DNA of 64,000 nt from assembly GCA_030272585.1 (NCBI GenBank), contig BSYQ01000009.1:4712001-4776000 (forward strand). The letters run 5' to 3'. The notes beneath the pieces were generated by a model, which made no database searches, was not told the DNA's origin, and saw nothing but the letters and a program-made list of their open reading frames with translations. This DNA is from Bryopsis sp. KO-2023 (taxonomy: Eukaryota > Chlorophyta > Ulvophyceae > Bryopsidales > Bryopsidaceae). This document shows positions 36,748 to 49,736 of the stretch, one piece after another. The position numbers and the translations under genes were made by a program. Numbering within the stretch: position 1 is the first letter of the stretch; every line of letters begins with the position of its first letter.

Positions 36748-39700
36748 TCAGCCACCAAAAGATCCCCTTTCCTCCTCTTCCAGCCCGATCAGCCATTCCG
36801 ACAGCGTTCCTTTCGCCACTTCAAATCGATTTTTCCATCCCCTGATTTTTTCCTTTCCTCTTTCAGTTCTTGCTTCAGCCAGAGCTTCCATCACCTTCAC
36901 CAATTCCAGCTCGAAAGTTGCAATCAGATTCAAACCACAACACCTGGCATATTGCATGCATGAAGGGGGAACCCTGCGGAAGAAAAAATCAAACACAACA
37001 GTCGTCCTCAGGGTGGATAGAACCAGGTCCAGCAAAATTGCTTGGATCAAGTCAGTCTGTCAGTCAGTCAGACAGGCAATCAGTCAGTCAGTCAGGCAAT
37101 CAGTCAGTCAGTCAGTCATCCACGAGAGCAAAGCTGCCCAAGTGCAGACCTCACAAGACGATGTACAACGCTGATTCAATTCAGACCCGAATCAGCATCA
37201 TGTACCTGGGCCTAGTGATTTTCTTGACGTCTCGAGAAACCACTCTCAGCGGTTCTTTCATGTTTTTGTTCCTTTCGGCTTCGATTCGCAAGCCTCGACT
37301 GACGAAAGAAAGAACCGCCCAAATGGCGCTCATCTGCACCTCCGGGGCATTGCTGTTGAAGTCAAAGTACACAATCTACAACAATGAAAAGAGCTGTGAT
37401 TCTCCCCAGTGAATTTTTTCAACCAAAAACACCACAAAAAAATGGGTTGTCCCCTTTCGAGCCATCCCCAGAGCAACCCAGCATCAATTTGACGTTTCTA
37501 CTGTTTCTGTTTTCGCCCCACAGATCCTATTGAGTCTGACTGACAAGCTTCAAACCCTCTTTCCCAGTTCCTCTTCCAAGCAAAAAAAAATTGGTGGTGG
37601 AAGCGAGCGGTGGGGTCCATAATTGATAAATTATATGACTAGGGTTGGCAGACTGGGAGGGTTTTTTTTTGGGGGGGGGGGGGGGAATAGAGTTGGGACG
37701 GAGAAAATGCCAATCTACGAAAAGCAGAAAGGGGCAAGCATTGAAGAGAAAACAACAGCAGCATGCCGGACGAGGGGAATTGAACCCATCGTTGCTACTC
37801 GAGCTGCCACAAGAAATTCGCCCCCACTGCTCGGCGACAACCAACCTTGAATCCGCATGTAATTCTTTCTCAAAAGAAAAAACCTCAAAGTGCAAAAAAA
37901 AAAGAAAAAAGCTGCATTTCGTTTTTCTTTCACTTTGAGAGTGTGAGCTCGGGTCGGGGTAAGCAAGGGGAGCAGGAAATTCTTTTTTTTGTTGAAAGCA
38001 ACCCCACATCATTTCCCTCCCAAAATGAAACAAATACAGCCAAGCCACACTGCTCCAAACCTGTTGGGACTGTGGAGTAAAGATTGCCCAAAGACCACAA
38101 TTCTTTTTTCTTCCGATTCTCTTTTTCAAACTATGTTTCCTTATTTTTCTTATTTTTTCCCAACCATTCTTTGAATAAATCGCATACAGTGACCTAAATA
38201 CGATACAAATTAGTAAAGGGAGGACCATCTGACAAAAATGCCATCCACAAAGTCAGACATGCATGCATGCCCAACACAATTACTCCATAACAAGAAGATT
38301 TGTGTTGGGCACGCACTATTTTTTTTTGAGCAGTAATGGCTCTACATGGTGGTGCCTTTCCAACCTAATCTAACCCTATCCAGCCAGCTTGCGGTTTGAA
38401 AAAAAAAAACTGTTTTCTTTAAACAACGCCAGCACTAGACAAGCAAATGTCCTCACTGAAAAGAGAATGCAAAGAAATGGCCATACCCTACCTGCATGAG
38501 CTTTTCCAATCCTTTAGCATCGCGCAGGATTCGGCGGAGAGGTCGGTTGAGGGTGGCCATCACCAACACCAATTGGTCATCCAATCTATCATAGTCTGAC
38601 ACCAGCCACAAATGATACAAACACATCAACAGGCCGGCGTTCCCAGAAAGCGCCTCGACAGCTTCTTCGATTTGCGTGGAGGCGTAGAGGGCTCTCGTCG
38701 CAGATATCACGGTTTCCCCGCTCAGGGTGGGGCATTTCCTCTCCACAGTCAGTCTGGTGGCTGGGCTCAGCGTCATGTCAGTCTCAAACCCTGCCATCGT
38801 TTTTTCGGCAGCAAAAGACATAGAAAAAAAAGTGAATGAACGCAGAATATGGACCAACCGTTTGATCCGATTTGGTTGTAATGGATCTGGACATCAGAAA
38901 TACGATTAAGTAGTAAATACTGTTTGATGACCGCAGCATGGGAAGGCGAGAATTTTGCATATGCGAATTTCATCGAATGAACAGCAGCTTCCCGAAAGCT
39001 TTTCAAACGATGGCGCTGGCAAATCCCCACTGACCTGATTCCTTAACCACATATGAGTTGAAAATGGACACGAGCAAATCCAACAACCCCAGTTTCACGA
39101 AATTGGCGATGACATGCTCGTGATTAGTCATGCACGTTTCGATGAAGGAGAAGCCTTGCCCCAGCAAGGTATCGTTAAGTGTGTTGTCTAATATCCACAT
39201 CAACCGCTCCATACAATCCCTCGTCTCGATCAATTTCATCCACTCCTCTTTTCCCTGATGGCGCACCCCACAGATGAATTAACTTTTGAAACGAGAAGTT
39301 CTCTTGATTGAGTTCACCAAAAAAAAAATGTGGAAAATATCAGGCCGACACATATTTATACATATTTGAACCGAAATTTGCAAAAAAGTGTAACAATACC
39401 ACGCCGATCAATTTTTTTTTAATTTGAAAGTATTCTACACATGGCCAAATGGCCGAGTGCACCCCGTTCACGGGAATGTGTTATAGTCTGACTCAGAAAA
39501 AACCCAAAAAACACCGTATCATCACAATGTCTATATCTAGCTCTCTACCCCAAAAACAAACAAAGAAGAAACTGATTCGAAAACCTCCAGAAAAAACGCT
39601 GACTGGAATTGCATGGGTAAACCAGAAAAATACATATTTTTATATTTGTATAAAAAAAAATATCGCTTATCCTTTTGTGAAAACATATATTGCTGCTCAA

Positions 39701-41206
39701 AAAAACTTCCATAACTTTTTCCTTTCGGTTGAATTCCACCCACCTCAATGATTAATCCACTGTTACAAGCGTTTCTTAGTGTGTTTTTTTTGGGTTAATT
39801 TCAAGTTTTTTAGTCCTGATCCTAATCGCTGACAAGAAGAAAACAAATAGAAAATTCAAGGAAAAATTGAAACTTTCCATTTTTTTGTGTGGAAATGCCA
39901 AAATTTTGGCGCAAAAATACCTGCCTGACCACTACATTGGATAGCAGCCGCAATACTTGCACCAACACGTCCGAATCCATTATGGAAAACACCTTCCCGA
40001 TGACTAACTCCTTCAGCTCCGGCTCAGAAGCAACCTTCTCCCATCGAATTATAAAAAAAAAATAAAAAAAATCAGCAGCGATCGACTTTGAGTAAAAGCT
40101 GTCTGATCGGAGGTAAGACTGATCGTGTGTGCAAGACTGACAGAATTGTTAATTTAGAGAATTAGGCAGAACTTTCTTTAAAAATTTTTTCAGAGGAATA
40201 TATATATAAATTAAATTACTGATTTATTTTTCCCCATAAAATCACTCCCACAAAAAAAAGGTACTTCATGCACAATGAACTCAAATGGATTGGAGTGTTA
40301 TATATAGCGTTTTCCCATTTTTACTCAAATTCATATATCGGCAATGTCATTGGACGAGCGAATATTGCCAGATTGCATTTGCAGCAAGAAATCGACTGCA
40401 AAAACAACTATATTATCTGTAAGTGTGTGTGTTTTTGTGAAGTTTTTAATCTCTACCTTTTCACATAGAATGTCAAAGGAAGCGATATTTGCCAAAATGC
40501 TCATCCCTTGTTCCACTAATTTCGCTTCCTCAGGCAAAAATGCAGATTTATCGACGACGGCCACGATCGCCTTCAATATATGGTTTCTGGCGAAAGTGAA
40601 AAAAAGCTGAGGTTAGAGTGCATAAAGAAAACAGAAAATGACACACAGAAATGAGTGAGGAAATGGAAATAAGCTGGAGAAACCTAAAAACAACCAAGGG
40701 GGGTCTTCGCTCGAGATTACAGATTGGAAAACAACGAACCATTTTTTTCTCTACGCAAGGAACGACGCTGACGCCTCCTCGCTCAATCAGCAAAGTACCC
40801 ACCTCAACAAAAAAGACGAGTGGTTCGGCTCCGAGGAAAGCTCAATCATCAACTCCCCAGCCGATTCTCTATCCGCTAAGCTTCGTTCGTGGTCCACGGG
40901 GTGATCGCAAATCCCGAAACCATTCCATATTCTGGCCCCCTTTTCGTCAGGGAGGAAACTTGGGCCGTCTTCTGGTTTATCGGGGTCGAGCTCAGGAGGA
41001 ACGAACGTTCGAATCAGTCGAACGACGTGCAAGGGGTCAAAGTTTTGACAGGCGATGTAGCGCTCTAGGAAGTTTTCGTCATCAGGATGGATGACGACTT
41101 CGGGCGGCTGCGGGGTGGGTTTGGGCTCGCGGGGGTCGTCGGCGTCACATGCCGCCTCCACGTCGTAGGAAGGAGTTTCGTCCAGACAAATCGGAGGGGA
41201 GACCAT
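36748..41206 (-). CDS. Armadillo/HEAT-like helical repeat protein
   Basis: Eight exons: 40803-41206, 40457-40586, 39921-40034, about 39072-39254, 38904-39015, 38492-38790, 37206-37375 and 36748-36943 (TGA), about 535 residues. After a Pro/acidic N-terminus the protein is repeated amphipathic helices: ILKAIVAVVD, GMSILANIASFD, VLVQVLRLLSNVVV, LGLLDLLVSIFNS and QMSAIWAVLSFV. This is the style of ARM folds that serve as protein-binding scaffolds. All junctions are in phase except that between exons 4 and 5. There, frames can be joined only by an intron of about 56 bp with a weak GTGTCC donor, or the gene has a frame break near 39020-39070. The exon order and helix pattern are sound; no specific orthologue is recognised. 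Confidence 0.68.
37050..37121. repeat. TCAG/CAGT tetranucleotide repeat
   Basis: Repeated CAGT units with interrupting CAGGCAAT variants lie in the last intron of the ARM-like gene. Confidence 0.9.
37376..38491 (-). other. Longest intron of the ARM-like gene, with tRNA-like remnant
   Basis: This 1.1-kb intron holds a T-run plus G-run at about 37660-37685. Near 37760-37845 the minus strand carries both an A-box-like TCGCCGAGCAGT and a perfect B-box GGTTCAATTCC at roughly tRNA spacing. The acceptor stems do not pair, so it reads as a degraded tRNA or a tRNA-derived SINE head. Inverted copies of TGTTGGGC flank 38271-38308. Confidence 0.45.
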
Positions 41207-41923
41207 CGTGCAACAAAACCAGGGCCAGAGGTTGTGGGGTGCATGGGTTGTGCGACCCCATTTGTGATCATCCCAGTGCGACCTGCAGGGATGTCCTTCG
41301 TCAAAGGAAATCCCTTGCGTGTGTGTGTGAGTTTTGATTCACTGTGCATTGCTTTTCGATTGCAACACAAACTCAGGCTCCTCAGGCGACAGCGTAATCA
41401 TTCTCATTCTCATTCGATTGATTCAACGGGAACTTCCTGTACATGATTCAAGGGGATTGCATGGCCAGACTCTGCCACACTCTCCCAAGTGTGTGTATAT
41501 AGGTCCGGGTTGGCTGTAGGGGAAAAAAAACCGATCCTACCCCATCCCCGCTGGAAAAAAATAGTTTATAGGCTATGGGGAGCGCTCCTCTCATCTTAGA
41601 GAAGCTTCTGAATCATAGGCTCGCCGCCCTCGGTCGACCTTTCCCGTGTTTCTTAGAAGGAGAAAATTGTAGACTTACCTCCGTACCAAAAAAAGGCCAA
41701 TTATTTTCAAGCCCTTGGGTAATTTTGAAACGAGTTCCCAAAAAGGATGGAAAACACGTACATGAATTTCAAACAATTTTACAAGACAATTTACAATACA
41801 TATCTAATGCCAGGATTACTAATCGGGAACCCACAGCAAGAATACACGATATGAGCAACAACGAAGTATCCTCGCAAATCCAATAGACTGACGTTGACGT
41901 CTTTGGGACGTCACGGACTCGCC
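41207..41923. promoter_or_regulatory. Shared region between divergent ARM-like and MORN genes
   Basis: 717 bp separate the two ATG codons. An open stretch of 103 codons at 41575-41886 has no recognisable motifs and I do not call it a gene. No clear core promoter elements are visible. Confidence 0.4.
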
Positions 41924-43100
41924 ATGGCAGAAGAAGCGGAAGAGGTCAGCTCCATCCAAATAACAAAGCACAGCTAAACGGGCCTTTTTTTTGAAGTGTT
42001 TTTCAACGATTGATCACTCTGTACTCAAAACCGAATTCTGAAAGGGAAGACAGCTCATTCCAAATCCGCCAGAAATTGAAAAGAGTCTCAATGCGCTCGC
42101 TGCTGTTGCTTTTTCTCAAGTCAGGGCCCTCCAAAAACTGGCACAGGAAAATTCTTCTACAAAAATGGTTCCACTTACGAAGGAGAATGGGCAATTCTTG
42201 AACCGGAGGCCCCCCCTCCAGTAGAGGCCAAAAAAGGGAAAGGGGCACCACCACCACCCGCCGAAGAAGAAACCACCCCTCCAAAACGAGTCAGACATGG
42301 AAAAGGCAAGCTACTAAAAAAACACCAAACGAGAGACAAAAATGGACAATGTGCCAATTTGCACCCCACCTCCTTGAGGGAAGCTTCCGAAACATGGAAA
42401 GACACTACTGCAAAAACTAGTGAAGGAGAAAAAGTTGTCAAACAAATGAAGCAACTCCTTTTTGTTTTTTCCTGGTGAAAAAAAAAGCCCTTGTCAAAAC
42501 GATTTTTCATTCCATGAGAAAAGTACGGCACGAATGCTTGAGCGACTCCCCTCATTATTTGTTTTCAGGGGTTTACATCGATGGGGACTATTCCTATGAT
42601 GGCTGCTGGTCTGAAGATCAGATGCACGGCCAAGGAAAATTCTGTTTCGCCAGCAAGGCTGCATACGAAGGCCAATGGGCCGACGACAAATACAATGGGA
42701 AAGGAAAATTCACTTTTCCCGATGGAAGCTGCTACGAAGTGAGGATCCAGTTTTCTTGTCCATAATCTTGTTCACGATTCTGCTCTGGTCATATATATAC
42801 CACAGCAACAAGAAACGATTTTCACTATTGCTTGATCGTCCCCTGACGATTGCTTCTCAACAGCCACTTACCATTTCATCGGGATTCTATGCAAGGGGAA
42901 AACGCTCCAGGTTCCAGACTAGAGTGATTCCATCATCAACTTTCCTTGGAATATTTTCTTACTCTTTTTTGCTGCTTGCGTAGGGGGATTGGCAAGATGG
43001 CACAATGCATGGAGCAGGGGTTTACCGTGATAAGTCCGGCCACCAATGGGCGGGGCAATTTTTCAATGGAAGCGGACCGGGTCTGACATGCCAACTGTAG
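41924..43100 (+). CDS. MORN-repeat protein (radial spoke head 1-like style)
   Basis: Four exons: 41924-41944, 42125-42305, 42569-42738 and 42984-43100 (TAG); 162 residues. At least five MORN motifs are visible: GKFFYKNGSTYEGEW, GVYIDGDYSYDGCW, GQGKFCFASKAAYEGQW, GKGKFTFPDGSCYEGDW and GAGVYRDKSGHQWAGQF. A Pro/Lys/Glu-rich insert of about 35 residues follows the first. MORN proteins organise membranes or cilia; the acidic MAEEAEE start followed by MORNs recalls ciliary radial-spoke proteins, an inference only. Intron 2 can be joined in frame only with a GC donor (AAG then GCAAGC at 42306), a known minor GC-AG class. The first exon is seven codons and less certain. Confidence 0.8.
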
Positions 43101-46100
43101 TTTTTCTTTTCTTTTTTTTTTTTCGTTTTCTAGGGGAAATCATTGTACCATCGTCATCTTTCATATCCATTTGCTCAACCTTGAATAGAGCCGTCCCTCC
43201 TCCCCCAAACATAACCTTAACACTGAAGCAGCCTTTTTTGATGTAATTTTTCCAATAATTTCCTCAAGAAATGACGCATGCTTTCCTCTGACTGAAAACC
43301 ATTGCTGCACTCCAAAACCAGGAAAAAAAAACAACCCCTTTTCACATCCCCTACAGAGTTTAACAGACGTTTAAAAAAACAGTCCCCCCCCCCCCACATA
43401 TGTATTTCCTTTTTTGGAAAAGCAATTTGTTACAATATAAGTTGACCCAACTTAGGTTAGGTTTGGAAGGTCCTACTAAACATTTGGTGTATACTAATAC
43501 ATCCAATCCATGACTCAGCATCATCCACAGCATATTACTAATTTTGCTTAGCATTTATGGGGATTTCGCCTGTTGTCTGACCAAGGGATCTTGACTCAAT
43601 CAAGAAAGAAAAAAAAAAAAAAGAAAGAAAGAAAGAAACCAAAAAAACCTCGATAGAAGTTCAAAAAAAAAAAAAGCTTCGGCCTCCACCATCGTTGTTA
43701 CTGGTGAGAAAGGATTTTTTTTTTCTCTTGCCAAAATATCAAACACAAAAACACACACACACACAAAGTAGAACCCCTCCCCCCCCCCAAAAAAAAAAGA
43801 AAAAGAGAGAAGAAAACTCAGTTCCTATAAGTTTCATGCTTTTTGTTTTTGATTCCCATAATGAAAAAAATATATATATTTTCCCTCCCTTACATAATAG
43901 AAAACCCTTAAACCCCCCTCCATTAAATCCACAAAATCTCACTCTTTTCTTTTTTCTTCTCTCCTTTTTTTTTAAAGCTTTATTAACTATTTTTAAAAAA
44001 GTTCCTAATTATCAAATCTTCTTCTTTTGTATATACGTGTGTGCTCGCGTTCTGAATTTTTTTCACTTTTCTTTTTTTTTTCTTCGCAATATTCAAAAAC
44101 CTGACCTTTGCTACCAGCAAGAAAAGATGCGTCCAATCAGTACTGTCCTTGTTTAAAATTAAAAAACACACACACACACAAAAAAAACACTAATTCTTTC
44201 CCTTAATAGCACCATATTGCTTTTTTTTTGTCTTTTCTCACTTTTGAAAGCAAATTTTATGGTTTTTATCCAGTTTTCTTCATCCAGTTTCCCCCCCCCC
44301 AAACTTATACATTCCCTCCAATCGTTCACAGCCCCCCCTTTCATATATATATAAAAAAAAATCAGCATTGCCAAACCAGAATTTTGCATGTTCCCTCGTT
44401 TCTTTTTGTATTTTGTTTTCTTTCTTATCAGAAAATTGGACTTGCTGATCATTGCCAGTATTCAAAAAAAAAAAAAGAGACAAAAACCTGGAAAAGATAA
44501 AACTGTTGAAAAAAAAATAATAATAGCAGTAAAGAAAAACCAAACCCCAAGGAAACTGCGCCGTCTTTTTTCATATTTTTCACATAGGAAAAGGAAAAGA
44601 AATTAGAAGAGGAAATTAAAAAAAAAACACACACACATATAAACATTAAAAAAAAAAAAAATGCTGACAAAAATCTTGAGATGCATATTATCGGAAAACC
44701 CCTTGCATGGATCGGATCTGCATTATTGAAATTTTCATTGCCGTTTTTTTCTTCATTTCTTTTTTTTTTTAATATCGCCTTCTTTCCCTACAATTTGGTT
44801 TTGGTATCGACCCTCAATACACCCCTTCAATCTTTCCCCCTTTCTTCCTACCGATTGCTTTTTCTTCTTAAAATACAATAGTGGAGTGGCAAAAAGTCAA
44901 AAAACCCATCCCTCCATAAATTTCAAGTTTCCTGCCTTCATTCTTTCAGGTTGAAAACCTCTCATTTTTAAGGGAGGCCTGCTCCAACCCTTTAAAACTT
45001 TTTTTTTTTTCCAACCATTGGGTGGGATTTTTTTTTTTTCTGTTTCAAAAAAAACACCTCCATACCCATTTTCAAAAAGCAGGGCTTTTTCCGCACCACC
45101 AGAAAATACCCAGATCAGAAAACACAAGAAAAAAAATTATATTAAAAAAAATAAAATTGGGGTCCCAAGCAAACCACCTCATAAAAATACAACCAAAGCC
45201 CACTCCATTCTTCTTGTTCTGTATCTTGCGAGTTTTTCTTTTCCTTCCTGAACCGTTTGGCAAACCTTTTGGAGGTTTGCCCAAATTCCCCCCCAAATAT
45301 TTTGATTTTATGAGGAAACCCACAAGAAAAAAACAACATCAAAAACATGCCCCCCCCTCCTTTCTTCTATTATCAAATAGAAAAGAAAAAAAAAATTCTG
45401 TCTTGCCAACTCCATCACATTCATTTATTTTTTTTTTGATCAGCGATATGTTCCTTATCTTTGTTTCTCCCCTTTTTCACCAAAAAAAAAAAAAAAGGGA
45501 AGCAGCAAAAACCAAGGGTCTACAAAATTTTAAAATAATTCCCCCACCCCTCCGTTTCTCACTTTTTTTTTTTTTTGTAAAATCTTTCCAAGAGAAGAAC
45601 TAAACTTTCATGCAAGACAAGGGAAGAAAAAAAAAAAACAGGTAAAAAAAAAACACCCACATTTTTACACCACAAATTTTCCAGCAGAAACGAAGGAACT
45701 CTGGTTTGTTCTTCCTTTAAATCTTGATCTTTCTTTTTAAAATTTATGTAAAGTTTTTTTTTGTTTTTTTTTTAAATCTCTCTCTCCTTTACTCTCCTCC
45801 CAAAACTAGGCAAATAAAAAAAATAAACTGAAAAAAAAAAACCGAAAAGCAATATTAAAAGCAAAACTCGGATACCCCCTAGTGAGACATACAGCAGTAT
45901 ACAAATATAAAGAACCACATTCATACCTTGTTTTTCCTCTTCCTTTTTTTTTTTTTTTAAACATATATTTATATACTTTTTTTTCTGTTTCCTCCTTTCT
46001 CCACAATAGGTAGGAAGCCGAAAAGAAAAAAAGGGCCAGAAGAACCACACGAAAAAAAAAAAAAAAAGGATGGACCGAAATTCATCAATTTATTCAATCC

Positions 46101-46243
46101 TTTTTTTTCTTCTCTCCCCCCCACACCCCTTCTTCTGCCTGCTACACGGAAGGGTTTTCAAAAAAAAAAAGCAAGAAAAAGAAAAAGAAAACCCACCATA
46201 CACCCTCCCCACCACCAAAAAGCAAAACGCACACGCACACCCC
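43101..46243. other. 3.1-kb convergent gap rich in A and C runs
   Basis: The gap lies between the ends of the MORN and F-box/LRR genes. The plus strand has many A and T runs and several C runs (for example 43384-43395, 43783-43790, 44291-44300) and almost no G runs. Frames here are low-complexity; no gene is supported. Confidence 0.65.
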
Positions 46244-49200
46244 CTAAATGTACACTCGAGTATTTTTCAACTCCCTCTGCAGGTACAATCGGCAAGTCCT
46301 GGTGACCGATGTCAGACCCAGATCCAATTTCGACAAATTAGTCAGGGCAACAAGCTGTCGAGCTCCAGCGTCAGACAACCCGGTGCACATCAGATCCAGC
46401 TGCACAAGATTCGTCAGACCCAGAAGATAATTGACCGCGATGTCTGACACTCGGGTATTGTTCAGGTTGAGTTTTCGGAGGTCTTTCAACCGGGCCAAGT
46501 GTTTCACTCCAGCGTCCGTGATCAAGGGGCCGAAAAGGTAGAGGAAACGAAGTTGAGTCATGTTTGCCAGCGCAACCATCCCTCGATCGTTGACCTCTGT
46601 ACGAGTTTATGAAAGAAAAAAAACACATTAAAAAACGAACCCACCAAAACACCCACACACATTTTCCCTACATCATTTTTCCACGAACTTGTGTTTTTCT
46701 TCACAAGAAATACATCATAGAAGTCCGTGAAAAAGGCCCCCCCCCCAAAAAATAATAAATAATAAAAAATAAAAATTATAACATTCAGAATTGCAACTGA
46801 CCTGTGAACTGAAGCGACAGCCAAATCAGCTTCGTGAGGTTTGCAGCCATATGGGCGAGACCTTTGTTTTCGATTCCAGTGTTTCGCAGGTCCAAGTATC
46901 GAAGATTGGACAAATGTCCAAGTTGCATCGCTCCTTCATTCATAACCTGTTTCCGGAAACAAAATATATATAAAAAATTCATCAAAACCCACCCTTTCCC
47001 ACAAAAAAAAATTAAAAAATTATTTTCCAAACGTTGGAGGGTTTCCAACCCGTACACACACTCAAGCAGGTGATCTAACCGACAGCTCCGTCTTTTTTTA
47101 GAAACGAATTTGAACCACATTGTCAAAAGAAAGGGCCGAGGAATTTGAACCACATTGTCAAAAGAAAGGGCCGAGGAATTTGAACCACATTGTCAAAAGA
47201 AAGGGCCGACCTTGGTTCCACAAAGACCGAGCTTCCAGAGATTTTTGAGGTCAGTCATGTGGCATGCCCCGATGTCATCCATTTTTGTCCCAGCGATTTC
47301 GAGCACCTCCAGTTTGGTCAGCCTGGAGAGCGTTTCCATGCCAACCCCACTGATGTTCCTACCACGGGCCGTCAGCCTCTTAAGGTTTGTCAGACCAGCC
47401 AGAAACTCCATACCCTTGTCCCCAACGTGCGAACCTGTCAGGTCTATGTTGGTCAAACTCACCTGGAAAAAAAGCAAAAAAAACGAATGCCCCAAACCTC
47501 CATCATTATTGGTAGAATAGAATCTTTGGGAAAAAAAATGAAAAAATAAAAATATATGTATTTATAAGTATATATAAAAAGCAATGCAGCATCTACTGAC
47601 AGGTCAGGTGTTGTTAAGGAAATGCTGAATTAGTCGACGGAAACCCACCACATTGGCCAAGCCTTTGAGTCCGTTGTTTTCGATGTGCGTGTCGGCAAGG
47701 TCCAAAACCATGAGGTTCTTGAACTGCGAAAACGGAGTCGTGGTGGTGATGCGAGTTTGGAAAAGATTCAACTCCACCAGTTTTGTCAGACTGGACAGAT
47801 ATTGGAGCCCTCGGTCGGACACCCGGGACTTCCCCAAGATGAGGGTCTGCAGGTTTTGCAAGCATCCGACAGCCTCCATGCTACGTGGCAGAAAGACAAG
47901 AGGTTGGGGTTTGAAAATAATGCGAAAAAAATCATCCATGCCTTTGTCGAAACTAGAAAATAAGAAAAAAAAGGGGAGAAGAGGGGGGGGGGGGAAGGTG
48001 GTCTCTTCAAATCTCTTCAAATCAACTTTTTACCCCGTGGTTTAAGGAAAAAAACCCGGGAAAAACACATGCCAGTTTCCCTCAAGTAAAAAAAGGCATT
48101 AATATGGCGTATGACCGAACCCGAAAGCGACGAATCGCTGATTTGCTGTTCAGACGGCCATACCTGGAGTCTCCGATTTTGGAGTACTTCAGATTAAGGT
48201 ATGTCAGACTGGACAAAACCGTCAGATGCCGCATCCCTTTTTCTTCGATCTCCATACTGGACAAGTCCAACTTCAGCAGTTTGCTGAGGCTGGTGAGATG
48301 GGACATTTCTGACTGGTCCAATCGCCCATGCAACACCAATCCGGTGAGTTTCGGCCATTTTGCATGGCACAGAATCTGGAGCCAATCTTCTCGACCCAGT
48401 TTGTCCCAGGACCAGTAAAGGTCCAAGGTGGAAAGATTAACGAAGCGATTTTGGACGCGCTGAATGAGACTGGAGAAGTCCATGCCAACCTGATATCAAG
48501 AAATGAAACAAATGGAAAGCAAAACAAAAACGTTGGTCGTCCTCAACCCCCGCACAGACCCCTCCAAAAAAGATGTATATATATACATATATATCTTAAG
48601 AAAATTCTCCCATAGAGCAAACGGCCAGGTTCACAACTACTCCCAATCCAGATCAACGATGTCATAAACCTTTTTTTTTCGTTTTTTTCTAATATTATTT
48701 TAAAGGAAGGATGCCCCCTAATCTATTTCTGATTCAATCTGGCAGATAAGTATCCCCTCACTTGAACATAACTTTTCCAAAGAATAGAATAAAAAATCCT
48801 GCAGACGTTGGTCAGGACTCGGAATGCATCGACTTCCAACACAATGATTATGGGAAAAAAAACTCGATTCCTATGGCGCTGCACTGACCCCCCTAAAACA
48901 ATTTATATGATTTTATCCCCCCCCCCTTTCCTTGCCCTCAAGTGAACTTGTAAGACTGGAAGACTACCCCACCTTTCCACAAATACACAGTGCCAACCTC
49001 TGAAGAATCCAATCTAAAGGAGAACAAAAATAAACATGTTGGCCGAAGCAAAAAAAAACACGACTTGGCTGTTTTTTGTTTGTTTCGTTTTTTTTTTCCA
49101 TCCTAATTTACACCATGACAACTAATTTTTATTTTTTTTTGTCCTTCCCCTGCAGGAATCGCACACACTTAAAGCCAACTCACTCTCCTTTGCACCGACT

Positions 49201-49736
49201 TTGCTCGTTCCTTTCAGGAATTCAGAATTTAATTCCCGAAAGCATTATTTAATTAAATAATAAAATATATTTATCTGATTTAATTTTCTGCATGTTCCTA
49301 TTGCTCCCACCTTTTTCATTTTCCATGCATAGAAAGTGAACTCCCTCAAGGCATGATTGACAGCTTGGCACCAGTGGGAATTCACCAGCCTCATCGCTGC
49401 AATCGGCATGTAAGTTTTCGGTTGGTCCAGAAGCTTCCCAACGATATCGACTGGAAGGACCTCCCATGGGGATTTTTCCTGCAAGAATTAACCAACCATT
49501 ACGTAATCACCCTGATGACGTCATCGTCGCCAATTCAACCCCCCGAACCGATGACGCTCCACGGCCCTCTTCGAAAAGAAAGCGCGCCAAGAAAACTGCG
49601 GAACGCGAATTCGAGCAAGACGATCGCTGAGTCTGACCTGGATTTCTTCTCCGTCTGCTTCCCCTCCAGACTCGTGGGAGGAAAGCGTGGCTCTGGTCGA
49701 CCAAGAGGAGCACCTTTCGGAACGAAAAGCCGTCAT
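46244..49736 (-). CDS. F-box-like / leucine-rich repeat protein
   Basis: Seven exons: 49638-49736, 49311-49478, 48164-48489, 47649-47880, 47211-47462, 46802-46946 and 46244-46596 (TAG); 524 residues, all phases matching. Exon 2 encodes WEVLPVDIVGKLL followed by AAMRLVNSHWCQAVNHAL, an F-box pattern. F-box proteins bind SKP1 and recruit substrates to SCF ubiquitin ligases. From about residue 110 to the end it is a continuous array of roughly 24-residue LRRs (L-x-x-L-x-L-x-x-T-x-(I/V)-x-D-x-G), as in LKDLRKLNLNNTRVSD and LSNLRYLDLRNTGIENKG. LRRs select the target. ATG 49736 is the first in-frame ATG before the exon 1 donor; the N-terminus is Ser-rich. Target unknown; the F-box assignment rests on one exon. 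Confidence 0.8.
47106..47210. repeat. Three 35-bp tandem repeats abutting a splice donor
   Basis: Units start at 47106, 47141 and 47176 and are near-identical; each holds TTGAACCACATTGTCAAAAG. They fill the start of intron 5 of the F-box/LRR gene. The last unit ends exactly at the exon border and differs by the base that creates the GT donor. Confidence 0.95.

Noticed and set aside
37050-37121. CRISPR-like array
   Set aside because: It is a plain tetranucleotide microsatellite without spacers, in a eukaryotic intron.
36431-37174. 247-codon open frame on the plus strand
   Set aside because: Opposite the last exon and intron of the ARM-like gene. Its C-terminus is a translation of the TCAG repeat.
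41575-41886. 103-codon frame starting at an ATG
   Set aside because: No motifs, and it lies in the divergent promoter gap; low codon structure.
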